A stretch of DNA of 64,000 nt from Glebionis coronaria. Taxonomy: Eukaryota; Streptophyta; Magnoliopsida; Asterales; Asteraceae. The stretch spans positions 361,788,639 to 361,852,638 of the forward strand of contig CM046879.1 in assembly GCA_025667525.1 (NCBI GenBank). Reading direction: 5' to 3'. The notes under the pieces were generated by a model. The model was not told the DNA's origin, did no database searches, and saw only the letters and a program-made list of their open reading frames with translations. A program made the translations under genes and the position numbers. Shown here in pieces: positions 50,652 to 61,542 of the stretch (its first letter is position 1; every line of letters begins with the position of its first letter).

Positions 50652-51051
50652 TGTTGTCCCTAATATTATGATTGTATAATACACGAATTAAAGAAAGAAA
50701 GGTAGATATGAGAAGAATTCTAGAGAGAGAAAGTAGTGAGAGAAAGTAGAGAGAAAATGGTTGGTGAAACTTGTGAAATATTAGATTAGGAGAAACAATG
50801 AAATGACCAACACCCTTCCTAACATGCTAGGAAGGGTTTATATAGCCTTTGCTTACATGTAGCTTAATGGGCTATATGATCATGGGCCGGGCTTTCCTTT
50901 TGGGATTTGGTTACTTATTAATGAACCTTAGCTTAAAATTAAGCCCGTAATAACACGACTAATATACTACCTATTACAACGTTCTAAAATACGATACATA
51001 ATAAACATATGACCGAGCATTCTTGTTTGGCTCAATATTTTGAGGCTAACA
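50652..51051 (-). repeat. C3 3' LTR (400 bp)
   Basis: TGTTGTCCC...GGCTAACA. It shares GAGAGAG and GGGCCGGGCTT-type blocks and the end with the C1 LTR. It inserted in G3 after GATGCAAC, where G2 continues uninterrupted (15650). TTTATATAG near 50838 is a TATA candidate on the minus strand. Confidence 0.82.
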
Positions 51052-53197
51052 ATCTCCCCCAATGAGAGGTCATAAACCTTGGCCATTTAGGAAATTTGTA
51101 GAGATTACTAATCTTGCCATAAATGAGTCTTGAACGTGTAATAGTAGTCTTGTTCCTTCATGCTGTGATCTTTGAGCCTTTGTCATTGTCTTCCGACTTT
51201 GTCTTTAAGCTTGAGATCTTCAAATCATCCTTGACTTGTCTTTGCCATCTTTCGATCTTGTGTCTTCATCCACATGCTCACACTATTAATTGTTGAATAT
51301 GTCTTTAGGCATGAGTATGTGGTTTCTGAATCATTGACTTTGCTGTGTACACCGTGACGCCACCTTCTCGAGACAAAACATAGCCACGGACTGAATGGCT
51401 TTGACATTCGTCCTAAATCGGTAGCGTTTTACCTCCGGTCGGTGAAGACCGTTATACGATATTAAATATCGTACCTGTGATCAGGTAGATTCAACTAAGA
51501 ATCTCCTTGACAGGGTTTCGCGGCTGTACTAGCCGTTCTCTTTACTCGACCGTCTCAAAGCAAGACTGCGAACATAAAGAGTGAATCAATTGGATAGATA
51601 TCCGTTTGATTAAAGTCGTCAATTCAAATTCCTGGAACAAGTGTGATTCGCAAAGAATCTTACCATTGTTGCTTTCCAGTTGACACAAGTTTGATTCATA
51701 AGAATCTCACAAGTCACCTACCGTAGCGCTGTTTGATGTTGACGCTAGAAGGATTTTCATTCGTCACTGTGGATATTAATGAATATCACTCTGAATCATC
51801 TGGCAAGAGCATAAAGATATTGCGTAGAAACCTGAAACGAGTTTGAATCAATTCACAATCAAACCACTGTTGCTTTTCAGTTTTGCACATGTTCAATTCA
51901 TAAAGAAACTTGCATATGACCTACCGCAGTGTTGTTTGATGTTAACACTGGAAGGATTTCCACTCATCATTGTGAATACTAAGTAGTATCACTCTGAGTG
52001 TTCTAGCAATATCGCAAGGATATAGCATAGGACTCTCTTGATCTTCATCCGTGTGTCCTAACGAGATTTGATTGATCTCTTGGCTCTAGACTCGATTTGT
52101 GCACTTTTAGTGGTCGGAGGCTGGAGCAGATGCCACCTATTCATTATCAACTATCTCGGAGTGAGAAAGTCAATAGAAGTCATATTGTTCTCCGTGATAA
52201 TAAAACAAACTTCTTTTGAGAGAAGCCTGAGTAGCTAGGAAAGGGTTGTGCATACATCACTGGGTCCATGATGAGTTTGTCTTCATGATGAGTTGACCCG
52301 GTTTCTGCCTAAGTTGTATGGAGGGCTTCTTTCTTTAGACCCTTTATCCTTACATTTCTTTTTCATTCTTCAACCCCTTCAATGCTTACAAAGACATCAT
52401 TACTAGCACCTTGTTGTGATTGTTCCAGTGCTAGCATCAGTACTTAGTCGGCATTCTGCTACGTTCACATTCTACTCCATCTTTCCTAAGGACTTCTAAT
52501 AGTCTATTGGATTGTCCCTGGGAAGATCCCTCTGGTTCTGGTTGGATCATAGGACATAAACCTAACCACCCTTTTGACCCCAATAACGTCGTGAATTAAA
52601 GATGTTGTGGGTATTTGATCGTAACCATGAAAACCACTTTAAATTCTAACAAAGTGTTTGAAAAACATTTAACACCTTGCTAGTTTTGTCGTTTTAGAAG
52701 TGCTCCCCCTTCACATGTGCATCGATAATCGAAAGTGTTTCGCACATGTAGGTAAGAGTTAAAGTGCTTGAGTCTTATATTAGATCACATTTTAATCACA
52801 TTTTCTCCCCTATCTCTAATATATAAAATCTTTTGATATTAGAGATACAAAATTTGATTAAAATATATTTTGAAAATAGTCTTGAAATCTCCGGGAGAAA
52901 GATGTGTTAATCTTTTGCATGAAGTTAAAATGCTCCCCCTTAAAAATTAATCCAATTGAATTGTCATTGTGAGGATATGATCCACATTTTGCTTTTTGAG
53001 GATGGGAGTTGTTGAACACACAATTTTTGAAAGATTTTGAATATCATTGAAAAATTCTTGAAAAAATTGTGTTCAACGCTTTTTGAAAAATCAATTCTTT
53101 TTGTCGAAAGGTTTTTCTAAAGCATAAACTTGAGTTCATATACTTTGAATGTCTTGACGAATCCACTCAAGTGTAAGAAGATTTCTCTTCTTTTACT
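51052..53197 (-). other. C3 3' non-coding region
   Basis: Starts with the purine tract complement ATCTCCCCCA. It keeps the two ~205-bp units (about 51667 and 51872), as in C1. No ORF of note. A pyrimidine-rich patch lies at about 52330-52370. Confidence 0.75.
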
Positions 53198-53251
53198 TGT
53201 TGGGAATAAATTAAGGCCAGATCACTTGAGTGATGACAAGAACAAAACAAG

Positions 53252-53337
53252 CGTTGACAGGAACAAAGCAAGCGCTGACAGCTCAAGCGTTGACAAGTTA
53301 AAGTCAAGCGTTGACAGATTGAAGACAAGCACTGATG
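53252..53337 (+). repeat. CGYTGAC array in the C2 LTR U3
   Basis: Exact words at 53252, 53273, 53288 and 53309, and a CACTGAT variant near 53330. Spacings are 21, 15, 21 and 21. The array lies about 130-215 bases upstream of the TATA box. Confidence 0.85.
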
Positions 53338-53467
53338 GAAGATATAAGCTACACGTTTATTATATTCTAGAATAATTCTAGTAAGGATAGAAACGACAAT
53401 GTATTTTCTATGTTTATCTTTACCTAGAATAGTTGATACGTAGCTTATTGTACAAGGCTTCTTAGTC

Positions 53468-53474
53468 TATAAAA
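53468..53474 (+). promoter_or_regulatory. C2 LTR TATA box
   Basis: TATAAAA in TAGTCTATAAAAGAAGG, a good plant promoter match. Confidence 0.7.
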
Positions 53475-53725
53475 GAAGGCCTTTAGGTTAATGTTCAATA
53501 TCAAGTTTTATATAAGTTTTCATTCGTAAACATCTTTCATTGTAAGAAAGTTTGACATTCATAATCAAAGTGAAAGTTTTGTTTACATCTTGTGTTCTTG
53601 TTTAAGTGTTAAATTCCGCATAACACTTAGATTCACAAAGCATATAACAAAGGTTTCTCTACGTGCTATACTTGATCTAATCTCGTATACACAAAGCTAA
53701 TCGATCTAAGTTTAGGATCAACAAG

Positions 53726-53737
53726 TGGTATCAGAGC
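53726..53737 (+). other. C2 primer binding site, initiator Met tRNA type
   Basis: TGGTATCAGAGC, two bases after the LTR. Confidence 0.88.
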
Positions 53738-53841
53738 TTGTTGAGGAACTTTTGATCTTTGAAGAACACCAGAACGATACACGAACACCAAAACCCTAAT
53801 TTTCTCAGAAACCCTAAAAACACCAAAACCCTAACAACATC

Positions 53842-55719
53842 ATGTCTGAAGCAATAACCACCTCCAATTCACCCTTACCAAACATCAGGATTCCAATGCT
53901 TGATGCAACCAACTTTGACTTATGGAAGTTCAACTTTGAACAATACCTGTGGATCTATGACTACACACTCTGGGAGATTATTGAATATGGAAACTCATTC
54001 AATAAGGCTCAAAAGATTCAGGATGCTATTACTCAAAGATCAGCTGTTGAAGGATGCCCTGATGAAGATAAGAGAGAAAAACCTGGAGATGGTAGAGCTG
54101 TAGGTGCTGAAGATATTGCAAAGAAAAGGGTTGACATGAAAGCCCTAAATATTCTGAATGTCTCTTTGGGACAAGAAAACCAACACAAATATAGAGGCTA
54201 TGAATCTGCTAAAGATCTTTGGGAAGCACTTGAAGTTGCATATGGTGGCAATGCAGACACTAAGGAAGAAAAGAAAAAGCAACTTCTGCATGACTATGCT
54301 GTCTTCAAAGCTCAACCCAATGAGAAACTGAGTAGTGTGAGAAGAAGATTGCTTGACATCACAAGCAAATTGTACTTCATGGGGACACAAGTTGGTGATG
54401 TTGACACCAATGCTACCTTTCTTAAAAGTCTTGGTGAGACATGGAAGATTGAGGCAAGATCTATTCTTGCCAATAATACTTACAAGAGCTCCTCGTTTTA
54501 TGACATCTACAACAAACTAAGACTATTGGAAGATGAAACTCTTTCAGCACATGGAAGCAAACCTAGCACCAGCAACATGGCCTTCTTCTCTCATAGTGAA
54601 TGTCAATTCAATCAGAAGGACTCTTTTATGCATCCAGTTACTGGATCATCATTTGTCAGCGCTGGAACAAGTCCTGTCAACGTCTCCTTTTCAGACGCTG
54701 ACACATTCATGAATGACTCCCCAAGAGTTAAACCTGCTGGTTTGGATTTGGATACTGTGTGTGCTTACATTGCTTCTTTGCCCAATGGTTCAGTGATTAC
54801 ATATGAGGACCTTGAGCAGATAAGTGATGAGCACTTGGAAGAGATGGACATCAAGTGGAACATGGCTCTTGCTAGTATAAGAGCAAATAGGTGGAATAGA
54901 AGGTTCAAGAATAAGATGACCTTCAATGTTAAAGACACAGCTGGATTTGATAAATCCAAAGTTGAATGCTACAACTGTCATCGTATGGGGCACTTCATGA
55001 GGGAATGCAGATCTCCTAGAAGATCTGATGCTGGTAAACCCTCAAGTCAGGTTGTTAAATCTCAAGATTCCAAAGCCATGGTTGCAGTTCAAGGAATTGA
55101 TGGTACTAGATGGGATTGTAGCTATCTGGCTAAGAATGCTGAAGAGGACAAAGCTTTGGTTGCTGATATTAAAGAAGAAGAGCATGTTGAATATGCTCTC
55201 ATGGCACACTCCTCCTCTTCATCTGATAATGAGGTATATGATGATGCTTTTTGTAGCAAAGGTTGTAGGTTAAACACTGATAGACTTAACAAAGAGGTGT
55301 TAAAACTAAAAGATGATATGAGCACTGAAAGGTGTAAATTGTCGAATTACCAACTAGCTCTTACTGAAACTGAGAAAACCGTTTCTGAATACAAGAAAAT
55401 GGAATTTGACTTAAAAGATAAGATTAATATCTTAAAACATGAGCTAGAGGGTAGTATGGATATTAGAAATATCATGACAAAGGTCAATAGAGACCTACAG
55501 GCTAAGTTAGATGAGGCCATTAAGAATAAAGATAATGTTGACCTCAAGATTCAAAGATTTGATAGAGCCACCCAAACCCTAGGAGATTGTGTAGCTAAAC
55601 AAAGGGATCCTAAGGACATGACTGGGATTGGGATGAATGAGTACTCTCTGGTTCCACCACCAACTGGTGACTTCTATGGTGTCCTTAGAAAGGATTTGTC
55701 TTGGACTGGTATACCATAA
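53842..55719 (+). CDS. gag: C2 Gag, N-terminal two thirds
   Basis: ATG 53842 (MSEAITTSNSPLPNIRIPML). The copia-type Gag core starts at ATNFDLWKFNFEQYLW; AKDLWEALEVAYGG and SVRRRLLDITSKLYFMGTQ follow. The first zinc knuckle CYNCHRMGHFMREC is at 54967-55008 (CX2CX4HX4C). A Lys/Glu coiled coil occupies about residues 485-585. TAA at 55717-55719 interrupts a frame that continues in phase, so it is a nonsense break. Three CGYTGAC-type words (two inverted) lie in 54655-54702. Confidence 0.88.
   Translation: MSEAITTSNSPLPNIRIPMLDATNFDLWKFNFEQYLWIYDYTLWEIIEYGNSFNKAQKIQDAITQRSAVEGCPDEDKREKPGDGRAVGAEDIAKKRVDMKALNILNVSLGQENQHKYRGYESAKDLWEALEVAYGGNADTKEEKKKQLLHDYAVFKAQPNEKLSSVRRRLLDITSKLYFMGTQVGDVDTNATFLKSLGETWKIEARSILANNTYKSSSFYDIYNKLRLLEDETLSAHGSKPSTSNMAFFSHSECQFNQKDSFMHPVTGSSFVSAGTSPVNVSFSDADTFMNDSPRVKPAGLDLDTVCAYIASLPNGSVITYEDLEQISDEHLEEMDIKWNMALASIRANRWNRRFKNKMTFNVKDTAGFDKSKVECYNCHRMGHFMRECRSPRRSDAGKPSSQVVKSQDSKAMVAVQGIDGTRWDCSYLAKNAEEDKALVADIKEEEHVEYALMAHSSSSSDNEVYDDAFCSKGCRLNTDRLNKEVLKLKDDMSTERCKLSNYQLALTETEKTVSEYKKMEFDLKDKINILKHELEGSMDIRNIMTKVNRDLQAKLDEAIKNKDNVDLKIQRFDRATQTLGDCVAKQRDPKDMTGIGMNEYSLVPPPTGDFYGVLRKDLSWTGIP
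54655..54702. repeat. CGYTGAC words inside C2 gag, both orientations
   Basis: GTCAGCG at 54655, GTCAACG at 54676 (21 apart) and CGCTGAC at 54696. The inverted copies encode Val-Ser/Val-Asn, not the Ala-Asp of forward copies. Confidence 0.8.
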
Positions 55720-56094
55720 TGCCAAGAAGAGGAATTCATTCCTCCACCAAGAGTTGTCACTCCAGTGGAAGAGTATCAACAAAAATTGACTGACCTAAAT
55801 GAGTGGAAGAAAGCTAACCCTACCTTGTTTGTTAAGGGAGGTTTGCTATGTGAAAGTCCCAATGAATCACCACCCATTAAGGTTACTCATCCAACCACTG
55901 GTAAAGCTGTTGACCTAGGCTCAAACACTGTTAGAAGACCTACCATTAAATATGCAGAGATGTATAGAAATAATAGGTCACCCAAGAGCCAAGTTAACAA
56001 TCATGGCACAGGTTTCTTCTCTACTAGACCTAAGGTTGTGTCTAAGAAAGCCTGTTACACTTGTGGTAGCTTTTCACATTTGGCATACAAGTGT

Positions 56095-56178
56095 GTCAAC
56101 GCTCCCAAAGCCAGCGCTGACAGGAACAATTTCAGCGCTGATAGGAAGAAAGTCAACGTTGTTCAGACGTCAAACGTT
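56095..56178. repeat. CGYTGAC words, gag C-terminus, first group
   Basis: GTCAACG 56095, CGCTGAC 56115, CGCTGAT 56136, GTCAACG 56152 and CGTTGTC near 56174. Mixed orientation, one 21-base spacing. Confidence 0.78.
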
Positions 56179-56333
56179 GTCAGACCCAAACCTTGTGTGC
56201 AGCAAAGTCCACAAGTGATTAGACCTGCCCCATTCTTTTCTAGAAGGTCTAACACTCATGGACAAAGACCTTTTCAAAAGACAAACACCTGGTCAAATAG
56301 GCAATGGGTTCCTGTAGCAAACCCTAGGTTCAA

Positions 56334-56382
56334 CGCTGACAAGGTTAATTTCAGCGTTGACAGGACAAAATCCAACGCTGAC
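56334..56382 (+). repeat. CGYTGAC words, gag C-terminus, second group
   Basis: CGCTGAC 56334, CGTTGAC 56355, CGCTGAC 56376, exactly 21 bases apart. Confidence 0.88.
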
Positions 56383-56651
56383 AGAAACGTGACCAGACCT
56401 AAATATTTGCAGCCACAAGGTAAGAGGTCTAAAGCTTCTTCAAGCTTAACATGGAGACCCAAGAAAGATCAAAACCCTAATGATAATGGAACTTCAATGA
56501 CTTGCAATAGATTTAATTACATTTCAAAGGTCATTACAAAAACTATTGGGGTTAACTGGGTATTTCATCCTAAAAAGGATGAGAATGGGGTTGTTGTGAG
56601 AACTAAGTCTGTTCTTATTGAACAACCAGATGAATCCAAGTCTTCTGAGAC

Positions 56652-57590
56652 TTGGGTTCCCAAAGAAAACTAATTTGTTTTCTTTATGTGCAGGGCATTC
56701 AAAGACAGATCAATGATTATGGATATTGGGATAGTGGATGCTCAAGGCACATGACAGGAAAGGAAGACTATCTGACGAACTTCACTCCTATTAAAGATGG
56801 TGATAAGGTATACTTTGGAGGGGGCTATGGCACCATTACAGGCAAAGGAACCCTTCTCACCAATAATCAGCGTTTTGAAAACGTCTTCCTGGTAAAAGAA
56901 CTTGATTATAATATGTTTAGTGTATCACAAGTTTGTGATAACAAAAATAAGGTTCTTTTCACAGATACTGAGTGTTTGGTGTTAAGCAAGGAGTTTAAGA
57001 TCCCTGATGAGAAATACATTGAGTATAGAACACCTAGGCATAAGGACATATACAATGTGAATTTAAATGGGATTAAAATGAATACAAATATGTCTTGTTT
57101 TTATGCTAAGGCCTCAGTAGATGAAAGTAATTTGTGGCACAGGAGACTAGGGCACATAAACTTTAAAAATATAAACAGACTTGTGAGGCTTGGTTTAGTT
57201 GATGGTTTGCCTGAGAAGGCTTTCCACAATGACCACTCTTGTGTTGCATGTCTTAAAGGCAAGCAGCACAAGGTCTCATTTAAGTCTAAACAGGTGCATA
57301 CTAGTTCCCGACCTCTTCATATGCTTCACATGGACCTCTTTGGTCCAACTAATATAGAAAGTTTGAATGGCAAGTCATATTGTTTTGTTGTCACAGATGA
57401 TTTTTCTAGGTTTACTTGGACATTCTTTCTAGCTATGAAGAGTGACACAACTGATGTTCTTATTGATTTTATCACTCAGATTGAGAAAAGGTCTGGCAAT
57501 GTGGTTAAAATGCTTAGGAGTGATAATGGTGGGGAATTTAGGAACAAGAAGCTTGATGATTTTTGTGCCAGGAAAGGAATTACTAGGTAG
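56652..57590 (+). pseudogene. pol: C2 protease and integrase N-terminal/core segment of pol
   Basis: Frame differs from gag. Copia protease with intact DSGCSRHMTG (from 56730) and LKEL-type strands. Then the pre-integrase block LWHRRLGHINFKNINRLVR, CVACLKGKQHK, and the core HMDLFGP, VTDDFSRFTW, LRSDNGGEF with the first two Asp residues. TAG at 57588-57590 stops it in frame. The shared ATG 56652 is in gag-overlapping sequence and may not be the true start; the functional join to gag is unclear. Confidence 0.88.
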
Positions 57591-60284
57591 TTTAGTATTG
57601 CTAGAACCCCAAAACAAAATGGGGTTGCTGAAAGGAAAAATAGAACCCTAATTGAAGCAGCCAGAACAATGTTGGCTGATGCTCACTTTCCTATAGCCTT
57701 TTGGGCTGAGGCTGTTAATACAGCATGCTATGTGCAAAATAGAGCATTGGTTAACAAAATTCAAAACAAAACACCTTATGAGTTACTTTGGGGAAGAAAA
57801 CCTAATATTGGTTTTCTCAGACCTTTTGGATGTCATGTAGTAGTATTAGATACTAGTGATGCCTTAGGGAAATTTAGTGCAAAAGGTAATGAGGATTACT
57901 TCATGGGGTATTCAGTGCAGAGCAAGGGTTATAGGGTTTATCTTAAAGAGGACAAACGTATTGTTGAGAGAGTACATGTTAGTTTCTTAGAGAATAAACC
58001 TAGTGATCCTGAAAGTGGTCCTAATTGGTTGTTTGATTTGGAACCCTTATCTAGAACTTTAAATTATATGCCTGTCACTAATCCAGACATTGTGAAGGTA
58101 ACTTCAAATGTTGTGGAGGAACAAGTTGTTAATGTTTCAGGTACACAGGTTCATGAGAAGGTTGGATCACAAGCAGAAAAGGCATCTCTTACATTTGAAT
58201 ATGTCACAATTCCCATTTGGACAGATGCTTTTGCTGCTGCTGGACAAGATAATGGTGGTCTCCAAATACCACCAGATACAAACATGCATGGTTCTTCAGG
58301 CGCTGACAAAGGCAAATCTAGCGCTGACAAGACCAATTCAGACGTTGATGGCTCAGACGTTGACAACGGCTCAAGTGTTGTTAGCCCAAGCGCTGACAAA
58401 CAAGGTTCAGACATTGACAACACCTTTGCACATCTTTTCTCTTCCACTTTTGAACAAGGAGAACCTTCCAATTCCCATGAAGAAGGTCATCCTTATGTTG
58501 ATATAAGAGAGTCTGATGAAGAAGACATTGGCAACATGGAGCATGAGGTTGAGGACACCAGACTTGTTGAAGGAGGTGTTTTTACTTCCACAATGAAGAA
58601 TCACCCCACATCTCAGATCATTGGTGATATTATGACTCCAGTTCAGACCAGAAGATCTCACCAAGGTCTTGGTGGGTTTATTGCCAATATACACAAGAAG
58701 GTTGATACCCCTCTTGTGCAAGCATGTTTGTTTGCATGTTTTCTGTCACAAGAAGAACCCAAGAAGATATTTGATCCTCTCAAAGAACCAAGTTGGGTGG
58801 AAGCAATGCAGGATGAGCTTCATCAATTTGCAATTCAGGATGTTTGGAAGCTGGTTGATTGTCCTAGATATGTCAGACCTATAGGGACAAGATGGGTTCT
58901 AAGGAACAAAAGAGATGAAAGAGGTATTGTGGTCAGAAACAAGGCAAGGTTAGTGGCTCAAGGTTATACACAAGAAGAGGGGATAGACTATGAGGAGGTC
59001 TTTGCAGCAGTTGCAAGGATTGAAGCTATTAGAATTTTTCTAGCCTATGCTTCATGCATGGGCTTCACAGTCTATCAAATGGATGTCAAGAGTGCTTTCT
59101 TGTATGCCATCATTGTTGAGGAAGTATATGTCATGCAACCTCCTGGTTTTGAGGATCCAGAGCATCCAGATAAAGTGTATAGAGTCAAAAAGGCTATGTA
59201 TGGCCTTCATCAAGCCCCTAGAGCATGGTATGGTACTTTGTCTACCTATTTGGTGGACAATGGATTCAAGAGGGGCACCATAGATCAGACACTATTTACA
59301 AAGAAGAAAGGCAAAGATGTGTTGCTTGTGCAGGTCTATGTTGATGATATCATTTTTGGGTCTACTGATCCAAAGATGAGTGAGGATTTCTCCAAGCTTA
59401 TGACAGACAAATTCAAGTTGAGTGCTATGGGGGAGATGAACTTCTTTCTTGGTTTACAAGTTCAGCAGAAAGAGGATGGTATCTTCATCTCCCAGGACAA
59501 ATATGTTGCTGAAATCTTGAAGAAGTTTGGCTTTTCTCCACATGAAAAGAGGGCTACTACTCCCATGGATAGAGAACACCCTTGGGGAAAGATTGGAGAT
59601 GGGAAAGATGTTGATGTCAGGCATTATAGATCCATGATTGGATCCTTGATGTATCTTACTGCCTCCAGACCTGACATTATGTTTGTTGTGTGTGCTTGTG
59701 CACGCCATCAAGTGACTCCCAAAGAGTGTCACCTTTATGCTGTGAAGAGGATCTTTAGGTACCTAAGATGTTACCCTAGTCTTGGTTTGTGGTACCCAAA
59801 GGATTCACCATTAGAGCTGATTGCATATTCAGATAGTGATTATGGAGGTGATAAGTTTGATAGGAAATCCACAACTGGTGGATGTCGGTTTCTTGGGAGC
59901 AGATTAATATCTTGGCAATGCAAGAAACAAACAGTGGTGGCTAATTCTACAACTGAAGCAGATTATGTGGCTGCAGCAGCATGTTGTGGTCAAGTGTTGT
60001 GGATTCAGAACCAGTTGTTGGATTATGGGTATAATTTCATGCATACTAAGATATTTGTTGACAATAATAGTACTTTATGCATCATTAAGAATCCTGTACA
60101 TCATTCTAAAACTAAACACATAGAAATTAGACACCATTTTATAAGAGATTGCTTTGAGAAAGGTTTAATACAACCAGATAGGGTTGACACTGAGGAAAAT
60201 GTGTCAGATTTATTAACTAAACCTTTTGATACTGGAAGATTTCAATACTTGGTAACAAGTATTGGAATGGTTAATCTCACTTAA
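57591..60284 (+). pseudogene. pol: C2 integrase end, reverse transcriptase and RNase H segment of pol
   Basis: In frame after TAG 57588-57590. It starts [18 protein letters not shown] (integrase Glu present), then the [15 protein letters not shown] block. An acidic, low-complexity linker holds the CGYTGAC-coded Ala/Val-Asp-Lys units (58301-58418). [45 protein letters not shown], catalytic YVDD at 59337-59348. RNase [14 protein letters not shown] through [12 protein letters not shown]. Ends TAA 60282-60284. No other lesion in about 890 codons. Confidence 0.92.
58301..58418 (+). repeat. CGYTGAC words in the integrase-RT linker
   Basis: 58301, 58322, 58343 (GAT variant), 58358, a TGTTGTT variant near 58376, 58391, and CATTGAC 58412. 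Steps are 21, 21, 15, 18, 15 and 21. Confidence 0.87.
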
Positions 60285-60424
60285 TATGTGTTTTGGATTC
60301 TTTTTGTAAAAGTATGTACAGGATGATGCATTATTATTATTGGTCTTATTGATGATTTAGATTTTTCACTATCTTTTTCTAACACTGAAAAAGGTTGCTT
60401 GAACACTGATAAGTGTTTTTGCAA

Positions 60425-60499
60425 CGTTGTCAGCAATATAATTGTCTAACGCTGACAAATGCTTCCCTCAACGCTGTCATGTGTTATCGGGGCGTTGTC
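60425..60499. repeat. CGYTGWC words in non-coding spacer, first group
   Basis: CGTTGTC 60425, CGCTGAC 60450, CGCTGTC 60472, CGTTGTC 60493. Confidence 0.78.
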
Positions 60500-61146
60500 A
60501 GCAACAATGTTAGTTTTGTGGTTTTCAATCTAAATGTGCAGATGGTGTTAGCAGTATACCATTGGATACAGAGTTGCTTATGGATCAATGGAGAAGCATT
60601 TGGACAAGTTTTTATTTATGGATGATGGTTGGAATGTTTCATTCCTATCTTGACATAAATTTTTTATGTTCATGCATGATTGTAGCAAACTTTTTGTATC
60701 ATCGTTTAAGGGGAGGTTTTAGGAACCTTTAGGATTTTTGGGTATCCATATGATACTCTTATCACAATTCTAGATTGTGTCCACAGGTGAGTATGGGTTA
60801 GTTTTACTAAACCATGAGGCACTGTAGCATGCATAGTATATCAACTTTGCATGCTGCCAAGACATTTTTGGCCTAGAATTGGTTGTGGTCTGTTGGGAGA
60901 CTTGGGAATGATTTTGATATGAGATTTACCTGGGAGTAACAAGGATTTTATAAGGTAACTTTGTTGTTAAGAATTTTGGTTAGCAAGGGACACTAGAGGA
61001 CTGTTATGTCTATCTTGCTTATGCAAGTGTGCATAACTGGACAGTGCTTGCCGCCCTATGATAATTATCAGCTTTTGGTTATCTTCTCTAGGATAAATTA
61101 CTTGTTAAGGTCATTTTTCATTTTTTAAAACAATTTTATTTTTGGA

Positions 61147-61263
61147 CGCTGACAAGATTTTTCCAAGCGTTGTTGTGACCAAATTGGACGCTGACATGGC
61201 TTTAGGCGAACGTTGACAAGATTATAGCCGTTGGGCGTTGATAGGTTATTTTTGACCGTTGAC
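61147..61263 (+). repeat. CGYTGAC words in non-coding spacer, second group
   Basis: 61147, 61168 (CGTTGTT), 61189, 61211, 61236 (CGTTGAT), 61257. Steps are 21, 21, 22, 25 and 21. No reading frame spans them. Confidence 0.87.
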
Positions 61264-61542
61264 ACTCAATGGGACCTACCCAGTTGTTACTTTTTGACAT
61301 ATTTTCAAGCCGTAATTTTAGGAGTTGTTACTTTCATTAAATGCATGAGATAACTTATAACTTTTTCAATATTTTCATGATTAGTTTTTGAAAATCTTTG
61401 CCTATTTTTGGGCCAATCACATGCATTTTTTATCTCCTATAAATTTGGCTCCTATTTTTAAACAGGGTATCTATAATTCTTGTCTAACACTTTTCTCTTA
61501 TCAACCTTCATCTTCTTCACTTAAAATTAACAGCTTTCATCA

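Larger units (their letters stand above)
50652..53197 (-). mobile_element. C3: 3' end of a C1-like copia element
   Basis: LTR plus about 2.1 kb of 3' non-coding region matching C1 16870-19200. It lacks coding sequence because C2 starts at 53198. The remainder probably lies right of C2. Confidence 0.8.
53198..53723 (+). repeat. C2 5' LTR (526 bp)
   Basis: TGTTGGGAATAA...AGGATCAACA, with TG/CA ends and primer site two bases after. Preceded by TTACT (53193-53197), a possible target duplication. TATA at 53468; motif array at 53252-53337 in U3. Confidence 0.88.
55720..56673 (+). pseudogene. gag: C2 Gag C-terminus with second zinc knuckle
   Basis: Same frame as the Gag ORF after TAA 55717-55719. 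A conserved-looking stretch GLLCESPNESPPIKVTHP leads to a second knuckle, CYTCGSFSHLAYKC, at about 56053-56094. A basic Asn/Arg/Ser-rich region follows. Heptapeptide-like Asn/Ser-Ala/Val-Asp-Arg/Lys units correspond to CGYTGAC words. TSSETWVPKEN-type text ends at TAA 56671-56673. Protease resumes in another frame about 20 bases later. It would bind genomic RNA in the particle. Confidence 0.83.
60285..61542 (+). other. C2 pol-to-envelope spacer
   Basis: 1.26 kb without a coherent ORF. It contains two groups of CGYTGAC words (60425-60499, 61147-61263), a purine run at 60710-60716 (AGGGGAGG), and AT-rich leader-like sequence before the ATG at 61543. Confidence 0.75.
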
